A DNA stretch of 64,000 nt from Sweltsa coloradensis (lineage: Eukaryota > Arthropoda > Insecta > Plecoptera > Chloroperlidae). How positions within the stretch are numbered: position 1 is the first letter of the stretch; each line of letters starts with the position of its first letter. The stretch is taken from positions 1 to 64,000 of the forward strand of contig JAMZAV010004488.1 of the NCBI GenBank assembly GCA_024449915.1. The letters are read 5' to 3'. Below, in pieces: positions 34,245 to 45,420 of the stretch. Both the position numbers and the translations under genes were made by a program. The notes under the pieces were generated by a model, which saw only the letters and a list, made by a program, of their open reading frames with translations, made no database searches and had not been told where the DNA came from.

Positions 34245-37107
34245 ATGGCCGATGAATATGATGATGATCTCGTGTACGAACTTATAATTAATGAAGTACA
34301 AAAATACCCTGCTTTATATGACTTCAAAAACAAATTGTATAAAACCCATAACAAAGACCACATTTGGGCTAAAATTGCTCAAGATTTAAATATTGACGGT
34401 AAGTTCTAGTATACCTATTCTAGTTGGAGCAGGTTGGGCTAGGCCCTAGGGCTAGGGGCCTAGGCCTTATATTTACAATTGGTAGGCCCAGGCCTAGGCC
34501 CTAGCCCTTGGTAATTTATCCATTCACAGAAGCCTAGCCTAATCCCTACTATGGCCTAGGCCCTAGTGCAATATATTGTTAATTTTTACATCATTTTAGC
34601 AACTTTTGAGTTGACATAACCTCACTCGGAGCACTGTTTACTACATAACAAAAATAACATTTCTTAACGCAATCATTCACTCCCCCCAGACCTAATTTCT
34701 GCCCTCCCCTAAATACGATCCAAATTCCCTCAAAGACCCACTATCTACAACATACTACTGATAGGCTAGGCCTAGGCTAGCCCTAAGCCTAGGCATTGTC
34801 TTAAAACATCATTCAGGCTAGGCTAGAGCTATATCCTAGGCCTAGATGTAGGAATAGGATGTAGGCTATATTTACACTTAACCTAGCCTATTCTGATCAT
34901 TTGTTATTTATATTTGCAGAGATTTCCTTGAAAAAGAAATGGAAGTACCTACGAGACAAATTTGCGAGGTGCAATAAATCGGATCGGCAGCCAGTGGGTC
35001 TGCACAAATTACTACCAAGCCATGGCATTTAATGTCATTTTTGTCATTTCTAAGATGTTCCACGGAAGAACAGGAAACCTCTGGAAACTTTATTTATCCA
35101 AAATCCCCGACAACAGTAGGCCTACAAATACGCCCAACCCCAAAGCCAGTCAACATTTCTGCTTCCCCAAAGCCAGTCAACATTTCTGCTTCCCCAAAGT
35201 CGTTCACCCACTTATCCCCCAAACCTTTAAATACAACAAGTTCTCCATCCTTTTCCTCTACTTTTCCTACGCCTAGGCCTATGTCCGTCAATACCAACTT
35301 TCCCTCCAAACATTTTAACATCACAAGTATGAGAATGATCCCATCAACTTCGCCTCTTTCCACCAAAGTTAAATTCAACTCGAGCCCTTCACCTCTTCGC
35401 CCCTCTCCAACTCAAAGTATTCCCTTCACCCACTTGTCATCAATTCCCAACCCCAACATACAGACACAGTTGAAATCACCAAAATCTTCCCTTCTCTCCT
35501 CCTCAATGCCTGATGATAATGAGCTTGAAGAAGAGGTAATTATGCAAGAAGAGGGAATTGTGCAGCAGGATTTACCTCTTTCATCTTCATCAAGCTCCCG
35601 GTCCTCATCCGTTTGCGAATCCATTTCTGCAGCACAGTCCCTAGACCTAGGCGTATCATCTTTCTTAACCCAATCCAATTTTAACAAGTTCAAACCCAGC
35701 TCAGCCACTTCATCTTCATCCTGCCCAAATTTAACTTCCAATAAATCTAAGCCATCAACAAAACGAAAGAAGTCCACCCAGAGTGAAAACAGGGATGATG
35801 AAATATTAGCATTGCTCAAATCTGAGCAAGACTCGGGATCGGATTTGGCAAATGTTCAGGTAAAGAATTGAATGCTATATAGTACCTACCAATCTTGCAT
35901 GATCTTTTTAGCAGCATGCAAATTATGGATATTAACAAGTGTCCATTGCTCACCTGGTGCATTTGGAATGGTTATGGTTCCAACTTTTCAATGCCCATCA
36001 TTACCTTTTCCGTTCCTTGTCTAATGAAAATAATCATAATAAGATTAGAGCCTAGTCGGTTTGGTGTACAAAATGTTTGCGGCCGCCGTTAGTTCCTTCA
36101 CCTTCGTACCACTACAATCTTTCACGTTGTTGCTTTTCTATTTATCACCATGCCTACAGTTATCATCTTCACTTTTATTCACAATTTACTTGTAAACTAG
36201 CTGGCTCGTTGGTCTTGTTGTTAGCGTATCTGCTTCCAATGCAGAAGGTCCAGGGTTCGATTCCCGCGAAAGTCAGAAGTTTTTTAACTTCTGATTTGGA
36301 CTTAAGTCCATCAGTTCTTGTCTTAGGAGTTTGTAAACGGTGACTTTGGAGCCGTCCTAGCAACGAAGCACATAATAAATTTCAGAGTTGTTCTGAATCG
36401 GCCTTGTTGATTCTGGCGTTGATTCGCGGGTGTTCGCACTGTCCACACCACTGATTGCTATATTTCCTATTAAAAATATCGATCTTTGGTTGGTTATCGC
36501 TCACTCGTCGATTGCGTCGGGGCCTGCAGGGTTGGCTTGGTCGCTTTGATTTAAAGTCCCCCACTGAAAATCAGTTATATAACTGAGTGGGCAGACTCTA
36601 AATAAAAATTTATTTATTTATTTTATTTAAACATGCTACCAGCCGACAACAAATAACAAATCACAGGTCGGATGATTGGTCGATGTCATCTAGACTTTTA
36701 AAATTATTATAGTTTCAGTCTGATTAGAGAAGGGTTGACAGGTTGGGAAAGCAAAGAGAGTCTGTGATTATTTCTAGTGTAGACCACCAGTCACTTTAAA
36801 GGCATCACTTCAAGTGAATGGAACAATCTAGATGTAGACATAACATTAGCATAGACATGCGTAATAAACGCCTTGGTGAGCTGTTAAGCGGAGCCGGTTA
36901 GCATGTTGCATCATTTAGAAAAATAAACTTGCTATAAACTTGCCTGATGCATTTATTATTTTTCAGGGCTTCACTGACGATCAGCTGTTTTTACTGAGTT
37001 TGGCTGGTCCTCTAGGCAACCTGGCACCGAGGAACAGAGCAATAGCCAAAATAAAGTTGCAGACGGTTCTTGCCGAGGCTGAATTTGGCCCACTAGATTT
37101 AAATTAG
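34245..37107 (+). pseudogene. MADF-BESS gene, likely second protein of a PIF/Harbinger element
   Basis: Three exons are supported. Exon 1 (34245-34398, donor GTAAGT) starts at an ATG and encodes the first half of a MADF domain (LVYELIINEVQKYPALYD, KTHNKDHIWAKIAQDL). Exon 2 (34920-35859, acceptor TATTTGCAG, donor GTAAAG) continues it (SLKKKWKYLRDKFARC) and then a long Ser/Pro-rich linker with a 9-residue repeat (KPVNISASP twice). Exon 3 (36967-37107, acceptor TTTTTCAG, TAG stop) is a BESS motif (DDQLFLLSLAGPLGNLAPRN, then IAKIKLQTVL). MADF domains bind DNA and BESS motifs mediate protein contacts. A one-base frame break at about 34977-34990 lies inside the MADF end, so the copy is inactive or carries a sequence error. 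A SINE sits in intron 2. PIF-type elements in insects carry such a second gene; a host gene remains possible. Confidence 0.72.
36200..36620 (+). mobile_element. SINE family C, complete copy with tRNA-like head
   Basis: The head reads like a tRNA: an A-box region (GGCTCGTTGGTCTTG) and a canonical B box (GGTTCGATTCCC at about 36255-36266), which would give a pol III promoter. A body of about 330 bases shared with two other copies follows, then a (TTTA)n tail. It lies in intron 2 of the MADF-BESS gene. Confidence 0.85.
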
Positions 37108-37350
37108 GTATAAGCTAGATTTATAATTAAGTTAAGATACCTAAGCTCTACTAGTGAATTTTTTGGGGATTTTTGGGACTGTTTACAAGGTGTAGGACAT
37201 ATTGTTTGATATCATTTTATAGTGTACTGTACGTACATATTTTTATTCATTTTCTTAGTGTGATTTACTTATTTTTTTATATCTATGACAAGTTTTTACC
37301 TGAAACTAGCTATTATTATTTGTAAGTAACCTCTTCCTACTTAATTTATG

Positions 37351-37410
<60 letters not shown>
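37351..37410. repeat. (ATT)n microsatellite, 20 units
   Basis: An uninterrupted 60-base ATT tract, the longest clean microsatellite in the window. Confidence 0.95.
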
Positions 37411-37558
37411 GAATAATTATTAAATGATAAATGAATAATACATAATTATATGCATACTGTATTATTTTACATTAACAAATGGAACTTAAATCATTTCAAG
37501 TTTATAAGCAGCAAAACACTGTTTGGGTAGAATTTTGAGATTTGGAATTTGCCGGCAT

Positions 37559-37976
37559 TAGGGTTGCTGTTCGATTTGAATTTCAGTATCGGTACTCGGG
37601 CCAGTTAAATCGATTATCGATCGCGATAATCGATTTAAAAAAATAGCAATCGATGATCGATAATCGAATAAAAATTAGGCCTAAACTGGCCGCCCGAGCC
37701 GGCCCGTAACACACACGCGTCATGCTAGTTGCCTATACTGCAGCCGCTTTGTACTTCACGCCTTACGCGTGTTGTAGATCTCGCAGTGGACGCATTTTTC
37801 ACGGAATAAAGCGATTAATGTCTTGACTGGTACTATTTTATGAAGTGCTGCAGAGCGGGCGGTAAATTACAAAATTTTGGGCGGGCGAGCTATTCGATTA
37901 TCGATATATTATCGATATATCGATAATCGATAGTTTCGGGAAATAATCGTATTGATCGTATCAAACGGCAACCCTA
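37559..37976. mobile_element. hAT-type MITE, 418 bp, with 8-bp TSD
   Basis: The ends are TAGGGTTGC at 37559 and its complement at 37968-37976, extending imperfectly for about 17 bases. The 8-base string GCCGGCAT stands immediately outside both ends (37551-37558 and 37977-37984). An 8-bp duplication with TAGGGTTG-type ends is the hAT signature. The interior has no protein but several TCGATAATCGAT-like palindromes (about 37608-37670 and 37896-37932). It depends on a transposase elsewhere. Confidence 0.85.
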
Positions 37977-38049
37977 GCCGGCATTCAAAACTGACCCTGC
38001 ATAATATGGGATACAAGCTAGAAATTAAAAACACAAATTAAGGGTACGT

Positions 38050-38478
38050 TGCCGCAAAGGCGACCAGTCTGTGAGCAATGAAATTTAAGCTAACTAAATT
38101 TGCAAGGAACGTATGTGATTCATTGCAGTTTTGGTCGAAACCAACAAGCCGGAGTTTTAGGCCGGTCGTGGGATGGTCATTGATGAAAGTGTGGTTATTT
38201 CAAATTCTATAATTAAAAATCATGGAATAATGTCCACCACCAAAAATGTACCTTAACTACTCATGGGTAGACAATCAATCAATACCTACATATTTAGTAA
38301 TTGATAAGATAAATATCACATTTTAACGCGGTATTCCAATTTTTCATTAAATCTTGGCCTCGTAGAAGCACACACCATTCCGTAGCCAAGACAGTCCCGA
38401 ACAATTGGACGTTGAGTGAAACAATGAAAATAACCATGCCTAGTCAAGCCCACTACAGTCGTCCGGTCGCCTTTGCGG
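38050..38478. other. Short inverted repeat around a PIF/Harbinger interior
   Basis: A 13-base block (GCAAAGGCGACCG type) near 38054 recurs inverted near 38464, about 400 bases away. Similarity does not extend further, so I note it without assigning a class. Confidence 0.35.
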
Positions 38479-38586
38479 AATGTACCAATTACCGATTGAT
38501 TTTTAGCTGGCAAAGCGGTTAGGCCTACATGGTAGGCCTATTTGATTCTAAATTGTACCCCATATTATTGGATTGGGTGGATTCAC

Positions 38587-38997
38587 TCAGTCATTACCCC
38601 TTTCGATCCCGATTTCCAACATCCTATCTTGCCACTCTACCTGGCCCTCATTTGTGAAGTACGTGGCAAACTCGTCACGTATTTGAGCAGCAGCCCTGGT
38701 GTAGTTGTTTGCACCTTGGTTGTCTATGGGTTCCAGTCCAGTTATCTCCATTTGTCGCCATTGACCCCAGATCACATTGCCGTTTCGGTCTTTACGGTCA
38801 ACTAATCCAGGTGGGCAATATTGTTGCCCGTTGGTTTCTCGTTTGTTATTACTCAAGCCCTGGAGCAGATTGTGTAAGCACACAGAAGCTCTGATTATGC
38901 TTTTTATTGTGGGCAGAGAGGCATTTATTGGCCTACGGAATATTCTCCATCTAGAACAAACCATGTTTTGAAGGAAATGCTGTTCACAGCATTTGAG
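38587..38997 (-). pseudogene. HARBI1-type transposase, C-terminal fragment
   Basis: The minus-strand frame (stop at 38587) reads MVCSRWRIFRRPINASLPT, IIRASVCLHNLL, YCPPGLVDRKD, and at the end IRDEFATYFTNEGQVEWQD. In HARBI1-like DDE transposases the block FG...SRWRIF...CLHNLL follows the last catalytic acid, and the YCPPG...IRDEF...FNSEG-x-V-x-W order closes the protein. Only the C-terminal end after the catalytic core is seen: the catalytic residues lie upstream and are not present nearby. It converges with the MADF-BESS gene, as the two PIF genes often do. Confidence 0.78.
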
Positions 38998-40769
38998 TTA
39001 GTATCATTTTTTGTTGTTGTTCTTATTACCACTACCGGGCAATCGAACGAGATCCGAGGTGGTAATTCGACAATCATCCAGATCACTACAGACAGTCTCT
39101 TCCTCTGCTACATGAATGCGCGTAACATTAGCAGAAACGAGAGGTGCATGCTCGGCTACAAGACGAGGGATCGCAACGTCATCGTTGTGCGGCTCGACGT
39201 CCACCTGCTTGACGAACAGTCAGTGTACTTTCGCGCATTTTGCATTACATTTTGTCATACGTATGTGCAACTGCAAATAATTGTGTATTCATACGATGGA
39301 AACGGGAAATTGTTCCCTTTCCTTCGACCAGTGTGTCTTAAAACATGGTGGCATAAGGGCGTAAGTGACAAAGATATGTTATTTTCAATTTCAACAAACT
39401 TATTAAGTATTTGTACGAGACAAAAGTAAACATCTACCCCGAGCTTCGTTGCTGGCGTCTTGTTAAATGGTGGCAAAAGGGCGTAACTGACATCATAATT
39501 CTGTATTTAATATAAAAAGGGCTTTTGACATTCAACTACGTTTATTGTAACATATGAATACTATATGTTCAGTATTTTATATATTTTATATATTAATGTA
39601 TAATATGAACTAAACGAGGCTAATAAATACAATACAATACAATGGACACTCAATGTAAAATCCATGCATGCTGACTGACTTTCTATGGCCAGCTTATATG
39701 TAAAGAACCATTACAAAATCGTTGTAGTAGCAGATTGGACATATAAAATATTGACCCCGGCATTCTCAAACGGTATGCATAGACATAGTTTGGCGTAGAT
39801 CTGGTGTGTTTTGAGCTGGAAAAGTTTTAACTTATCCAATCCAAAGCTTTGAAAACTCAACTCATATTAAAAATAAAAAACGGATTTTGAAAGGGATTCG
39901 AGCAGGAGCTGTGGACAACCTAGCTTGGGCTTGGCTGTCTGTAGTGTCACATCACTAGATCATGAGCTGTGACTCTTGATGTAATATAGTGGCAAAATGG
40001 CTTAAGTGACAAAACTATATAATTCAAAATATTTGCCTCTACGTTTGCCAGATTATCAGCCGACAACATATTGAAGACTTGAAGGTCATCATGCTCAAGA
40101 TAAATCCCAAACTTGGCACTTCACTGACATTAATTTGGTGTCCAGTTACGCTGGTCGTACTTAAAAAGTAATACTATGAAACCGATAGTGAAGCGTAAAG
40201 ATTGAGTGCATGTCCCTTTTTTCATTGACAAAAAGCATAACTGATGCGCATCACTCACATTGAAGTTTACCCGCAACATCAACACTATTTAATAGCATTA
40301 TTTGGATAATGGTGATCTGAAGGACGCTTTTGGCACAAATACGACTTTCTCTGTTCGACGAAGTCTTCTTTTGTTAAAAACTACAACAAAATCACATATT
40401 ATTGTCACAGAGTTGGGCTCAATCTCCCATATACATTAAACTACCATGCCGACACATATAGTTATAGTTTCCTGTTTAGTGGGCAAACCTTGCATGTAGT
40501 GTAGTGTTGCGGCCACCTCGTCCTGTTTCCATACAAAGAAGTCGATACTAAATACATGCTTCATGTTGTGATTGTGAATAAATGCGGCTGTATAATGGAG
40601 ACCGTCTTGTACCAAGCTGGTAGGAATTACTAAGCCGCAGTTACCAAAAGTAAATTAGTAAATAAAATATATGCAGAAGTTTTTAAGATATACGTTGCCT
40701 TATGTTTTTCTTCCGTTTTATCACAATAAATTTTGCTGTGGTACATTCCGTTTACTTCATTGAGCAGTA
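38998..40769. other. Non-coding stretch with a scattered short repeat
   Basis: The phrase around GTGGCAAAAGGGCGTAA and TGACA recurs at about 39347, 39468 and 39990 with changes. The open frames across 38968-39429 (plus) and 39004-39204 (minus) have no known motif and overlap each other. I do not support a gene here. Confidence 0.45.
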
Positions 40770-40950
40770 GCGCTCATTCATTCAGCTACTAGGTGTGTAA
40801 TTAATTGGTTGTGAGTAAAATTTGAAGATATGTAGTGAGGCTCATCGTGACGACACTACATCGACGCAGATATCATATTTTGAGGGATTTTTCTTTTACT
40901 ATGTACTAACTGTAAAATGGTGCATTTCACTTGATGCTCTCGGGAGCCAA
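40770..40950 (+). repeat. Family B, 3' portion only
   Basis: The block around AAGATATGTAGTGAGGCTCA and TCGTGACGACACTA matches the end of family B at about 53470-53500 closely, but the conserved GGTGCGGGG part is absent. Confidence 0.7.
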
Positions 40951-41261
40951 GAGCCAAGTGCCAAGGAACTGGCACTCTGCAAAAAAGTAGAATATCTAAA
41001 AATATACATTTCCGAGCAGACAATGTGATGAGAAGGCAAGGAAGGGGATCAATGGACATGGCCGCAGTGGCGTAACTCCCAATGGTGCAAGGGTAAGCGG
41101 TGCTTAAAAAAAAGGGAAAAAAGAGCCATTGTAACTGGCCCCGCATTAGTATTAGTATTAGTAGATTTAGGGCGCTCTAAGAGCTAAGATTATTCGCGCC
41201 TCCAAGATAAAACAATTTCTATAAGTGTGAGTTACCACCATGTGTACTTCTTTCCAAGGGC

Positions 41262-41543
41262 AGGGACGTAAGGGGAGACGCGGGGGGACAAGGGATGGAC
41301 AGGCCTGTGCTGGTCAGAACCAGCCACAAGCGTATGGGGAGGGCAGAGGTTCCCCCACGTCGTGGTCGTCTGAGTCTGAGTCATCACGCGTCCGTGTTGT
41401 CATTGTCGTCGCCGTCACGGAGGTAGTCAAAGGGAAGGGGAAAGCTCCTCGACGACGACCCAGAGCTCGCCATTAGTTTCAGGGAGTGTACTCCCCTAAT
41501 CACGGGCCAAACCACGAGAAGGTTGCGAGTTGGACTTTGATGG
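41262..41543 (+). mobile_element. Family A repeat, 5'-truncated copy
   Basis: It begins inside the family at GGGACGTAAGGGGAGACGCG and ends at the family terminus TTGGACTTTGATGG. Blocks CCACAAGCGTATGGGGAGGG, CCCCCACGTCGTGGTCGTC and AATCACGGGCCAAACCACG are shared with the other copies. Confidence 0.85.
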
Positions 41544-41636
41544 CTGTCAGGAGATCTTGGCGAGTATTGGATAAAAGAAGAGCCATTGGAGCTTGAGCCA
41601 CAGCTAGGTTTGATTGATGATTAATGATTGTTTCAG

Positions 41637-41852
41637 GTGGCTGGCTGGGGCTTGACTGAGCATGGAGCTCCGAGTGACGTACTGAAGTACTTGGAGCTGC
41701 CGTATGTATCATCAGATACTTGTTTGGACTCCATCGAACTAGAACAACAGCATCTGCTCACAGAAGGAAAGTTCTGCGCTGGTTTCGTGAACAGAAGCAC
41801 GATTGTGTGTGGTGGAGACTCTGGTGGGGGGCTCGTGTTTCTTCACCCGGGT
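41637..41852 (+). CDS. Trypsin-like serine protease exon, interrupted by a SINE
   Basis: An acceptor (ATGATTGTTTCAG ending 41636) opens a frame that starts VAGWGLTEHGAPSDVLKYL, continues through a cysteine-containing stretch, FCAGFVNRSTIVC, and reaches GGDSGGGLVF, which holds the catalytic serine of S1 proteases (GDSGG). The His and Asp of the triad would be in earlier exons. After LHPG the frame meets the tail of a minus-strand SINE-C copy, so the last strands of the domain are missing here. The GWGLTE...GDSGGGL wording resembles arthropod modular serine proteases. Either a real gene was broken by the SINE or this is an isolated exon of a pseudogene. Confidence 0.72.
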
Positions 41853-42295
41853 TTAAATAAATAAAATAAATAAATAAATAAATAAATTGTATTTAGAGTC
41901 TACCCACTCAGTTATATAACTGATTTTCAGTGGGGGACTTTAAAACAAAGCGACCAAACCAACCCTGTAGACCCCGACGCAATCAACGAGTGAGCGATAA
42001 CCAACCAAAGATCGATATTTGAAATAGGAAATATAGCAATCAGTGGTATGGACAGTGCGAACACCCGCGAATCAACGCCAGAATCAACAAGGTCGATTCA
42101 GAACAACTCTGAATTTATTATGTGCTTCGTTGCTAGGACAGCTCCAAAATCACCGTTTACAAACTCCTAAGACAAGAACTGATGGACTTGAGTCCAAATC
42201 AGAAGTTAAAAAACTTCTGACTTTAGCGGGAATCGAACCCTGGACCTTCTGCATTGGAAGCAGATACGTTAACAACAAGACCAACGAGCCACACA
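41853..42295 (-). mobile_element. SINE family C, full copy on the minus strand
   Basis: Reverse complement of the copy at 36200-36620, with an (AAAT)n-type tail at 41853-41887, the body, and a tRNA-like head whose B box is seen inverted as GGGAATCGAACCC at about 42228-42240. The tail abuts the serine-protease exon. Confidence 0.88.
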
Positions 42296-42373
42296 ATGCA
42301 CATGCAGCTAGGCCTATAGACATACCCAAATTGCCACTTCAATGTATTTGATGTCCTAACATTTTGTTTACAG

Positions 42374-42533
42374 AATTGGATGTTAAATATTGTACTGTGT
42401 GCTTTAAAGCAATAAGGGACAATCTTGTGCATCGAAAGAAGCAACAACCTAGTGGGTCGGCTGTAAAGAACGGGCGGCCATGGGCCTTAGAGCCCAGTAT
42501 TTCATCTCTAGATAGCATTCTTAGTGCTAGGAA
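42374..42533 (+). CDS. Internal exon of an unknown protein
   Basis: A strong acceptor (TTTTGTTTACAG ending 42373) and donor (GTGAGT at 42534) bound 160 open bases. The peptide has CTVCFKAIRDNLVHRKK, a C-x2-C pair followed at a distance by a histidine, then a Gly/Ser/Arg-rich part and SISSLDSILSAR. The C-x2-C pair hints at a zinc-binding turn. I do not recognise the family or a partner exon. Confidence 0.5.
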
Positions 42534-42667
42534 GTGAGTATGCCTGAACTAGCCTAGGGTCAGTATGTTAGTGTGTATCATTATGCGACCATCTTTTTAG
42601 CCAACCTCTGCAAGGCCCTAGGCCTATCGTTACACTGTGCATAAACATCCAGACTGATGTATTGGGG

Positions 42668-42671
<4 letters not shown>

Positions 42672-42704
<33 letters not shown>
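42672..42704. repeat. (ATG)n microsatellite
   Basis: Eleven GAT/ATG units before a family-B copy. Confidence 0.9.
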
Positions 42705-42715
42705 AATGATCTAAA

Positions 42716-43215
42716 GTGGAACTTTCACACCGACACAAAAAGATCTTAGTGCTCAAAGCTGCCTTGACAGGAATCTTTCTTTCACAAGTAGGGCAGAACA
42801 AAGAGGAAACTAAACCTTCCAGTCTGGACAGAACAGACAAACTTTCACAAACATTTAACACAATGATGGGAGGACACAACAGCCAAGACTTGCAGCAATA
42901 AAAGCTAACTCCCTGTACTGTGGAGGCCCTGCAAGAAGAGAACGAAGAGCCTGCATAAAACACGTCCGCCTGCAACAAGAACAACAGACCGACTGCGATG
43001 CGACTGTGAGTCTCGTCTCTCTGCTGTGTGCCTGTAGATGCAGGTGGCAATTAAAAGGTGCGGGGCGGCGAGGTCATATCGACGCTACACGTGAAGTGCA
43101 TTGGAGGTTTTAAAAATCGGCAGCAGCACATGGGCTTTATGGTGAGTAATTAATTGGTCGAGTGATTTTCTTAATGTGCATTAAAGATCATCGTGACGTT
43201 ACAATAATATTTGTT
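42716..43215 (+). repeat. Family B repeat
   Basis: A long copy with CAGTCTGGACAGAACAGACA near 42820, CAGACCGACTGCGATGCG near 42985, the conserved GGTGCGGGGCGGCGAGGTCA at about 43057 and the downstream ATCGTGACG block near 43189. Confidence 0.8.
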
Positions 43216-43362
43216 TTGCTGTTGTGCTTTTTTTTTTAAAAAAAAAATCAGTTTCTTCGAGTGCGTTTAATGCGTTTAAAGAAAAGTAATGAGCTGAATG
43301 CAATACCGAAACAATGTAGTTTTTTCAGTAGGAAGTAGAAAACCACAAAAAATTATTCAAGT

Positions 43363-43530
43363 GATTGATTGGATATTGCTTAACGTCTCATATTTATGCA
43401 ACTTGGCTAATCGAGACGAAGGGAGGGGAGGGCAGGGATTCCCCCACGTCGTGGTCGTCTCCGTCTGTGTCATCATCCGTCCCGTGTTGTCATTGTCGTC
43501 GCCGTCGGGGAGGTAGTCAAAGGGAAGGGG
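43363..43530 (+). mobile_element. Family A repeat with internal deletion and missing 3' end
   Basis: It opens with the full head GATTGATTGGATATTGC, jumps over the middle at GGGAGGG|GAGGGCAGGG, and stops at AAAGGGAAGGGG. About 170 bases against about 335 for a complete copy. Confidence 0.8.
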
Positions 43531-43744
43531 TTTCAAATTTAAAACATTTGACTACATTAAAAAAATCAGGGAAATGGGAAAGTGTCCCCTTTGCCGCCAT
43601 ATGCCGTCGCCCCTGATGTATGCTGATGATGACTGCACCTCAATTTCAATAGCATAAAAAAGAATGGGAGGGAATGAGTGACAGTTGACTGGGTTGTATT
43701 GGTAATAGGTGATTTTAAATTCTAGTGATAGGAAGATTTTTTAA

Positions 43745-44199
43745 CTACTAAATAACAGAATTACCAACTGCACAAGTCACATTTCCAACTTCGTTCTGTC
43801 GTTTAAACAAGCTAACAAAGCCAAGGAAATTGAGACTAATCTTAATCCTACAAATAAGGAGGAGATAAAGTTATTCATAGCAATAAATATCCTAACTAGT
43901 GTAAGGTCACTGCGAGCTATCGTGACTATTGGTCCAGTCGGCAAGACTTGAGGGACCATATATTTCATCATTGATGAGCTGCAAAAGGTTTGGCTGGCTG
44001 TTGTCACATCTGCATATGAACGATAATTCGGTCATGCCGAAACGCAGTGGCGATAACTTTGACAAATTGTACAAGGTGCGCCTTTTTTTCAATGCTTTAT
44101 CGGATACCTTCTCTCCACGTACAAGCCAACGCAAAACCAAGCGATTGATGAAAGCATGATTAAATTCGAGAGGAGATGTGGTTTTATACAATACATGAA
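43745..44199 (+). pseudogene. piggyBac transposase fragment
   Basis: Pieces in shifting frames read EEIKLFIAINILTSV, then LHMNDNSVMPKRSGDNFDKL, then IDESMIKFERRC. In piggyBac transposases the order is F-I-G-I-x-I-L-M-G, L-R-F-x-D-N, K-x-x-P-x-F-D-K and D-E-x-M-x-x-F-x-G-R, where the D of DE is the first catalytic Asp. The copy ends just after that motif, so the other two catalytic Asp residues are missing. Frameshifts are visible near 43945 and 44015. Confidence 0.7.
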
Positions 44200-44796
44200 A
44201 AAATAATAGTAGTTATTAGGGTTTAAGTGCTCACAACACTTAAGGTTATAAGTGAAGTCTGGGGGTGTAAAGACAAGGGCTTCAGAAGTAGCAAGCGTGA
44301 AGCATAATGCCGACAAGGCACACAGACTGACAAAGGGTCACTTACTGAGGTTGACGACAAACCAAGGGTTGAGGACGAACCAATAACTGGAGAACAAGTC
44401 ACTACCACTGGACGATATGCTGAGGAAGGTAATGGGGATCACAGTGGGCAGATAGGGGTCAAGATGACAAGGGATAGGATAGACAGTACACAGAGTGAGA
44501 AAGAGAGAAGCATCACTGTCAATGACATGTGTGATCAAGGAGCAGCGACTGAGGGCAGTGGGGAGGTCCATTAATAGTCAAATCAAGGGTGGAACCCCGG
44601 GGGTTTTAGGGGAGCCTGAGAGCAATGAAGGAGATTGTGTGAACAACGGAAGATTACAGCAAATTAGACGTTCAAGGGACATGACAAGAACATGAAGACA
44701 TTTTTTGTGAAAATGTGCTAATCGTTAAAATGCTATTTTTGCACATTACAACGTCACCTACAAGAGAGCCACCCACATAAACCATCTTTTTTTTTT

Positions 44797-45131
44797 GATA
44801 TTGCTTAACGTCTCATATTTATGCAACTTGGCTAATCGAGACGAATGGTGGGACGTAAGGGATGACGCGGGGGGACAAGGGGTGGACAGGCCTGTGCTGG
44901 TCAGAACCAGCCACAAGCGTATGGGGAGGGCAGGGGTTCCCCCACGTCGTGGTCGTCTCCGTCTGTGTCATCATCCGTCCAAGTTGTCATTGTCGTCGCC
45001 GTCGGGGAGGTAGTCAAAGGGAAGGGGAAAGTTCCCCGACGACGACCCAGAGCTCGCCACTAGTTTCAGGGAGAAAAACTCCCCTAATCACGGGCCAAAC
45101 CACGAGAAGGTTAGGAGTTGGAATTTGATGG
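44797..45131 (+). mobile_element. Family A repeat, near complete
   Basis: It starts at GATATTGCTTAACGTC after a poly-T run that replaces the first few bases, and ends at GGAATTTGATGG. All blocks are present in order. No tRNA-like promoter boxes stand out, so the origin of the family is not clear. Confidence 0.85.
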
Positions 45132-45420
45132 TGAATGCCAAAGAAATCAGAGCAATAAACCAACAGATTTATGACTCGGGGGTTTGTTCTGCAATACTCT
45201 CTGTAACGAGAGTCCCAGTTGGCCTTCTTACCGGAACCCACAGCATCCTTCACTGAACTCTGCAATCTTTTTAATCCGGACTTTCAAAATTTATCAAACG
45301 ACCAACTCCTTATTATATGTGCCGCAATGAAAATAACCATCTTCGAAGACGTAGCAAGAATAGAAGAGTACTAAGAACCAAAACAACTGTAGCTCGTGGT
45401 TCGAGCTGAGGGCAGGCAGA

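Noticed and set aside
38968..39429. 153-codon plus ORF with a hydrophobic start (SFFVVVLITTT)
   Set aside because: Looks like a signal peptide at first, but overlaps the upstream end of the Harbinger transposase region and another ORF on minus, has no domain, and starts in AT-rich repeats.
42568..43050. 160-codon minus ORF with Cys-rich and poly-His stretches
   Set aside because: It is antisense family B plus the (ATG)n microsatellite; the frame is not conserved in other copies.
44223..44700. ORFs on both strands after the piggyBac fragment
   Set aside because: No piggyBac C-terminal motifs or other family recognised; frames overlap each other.
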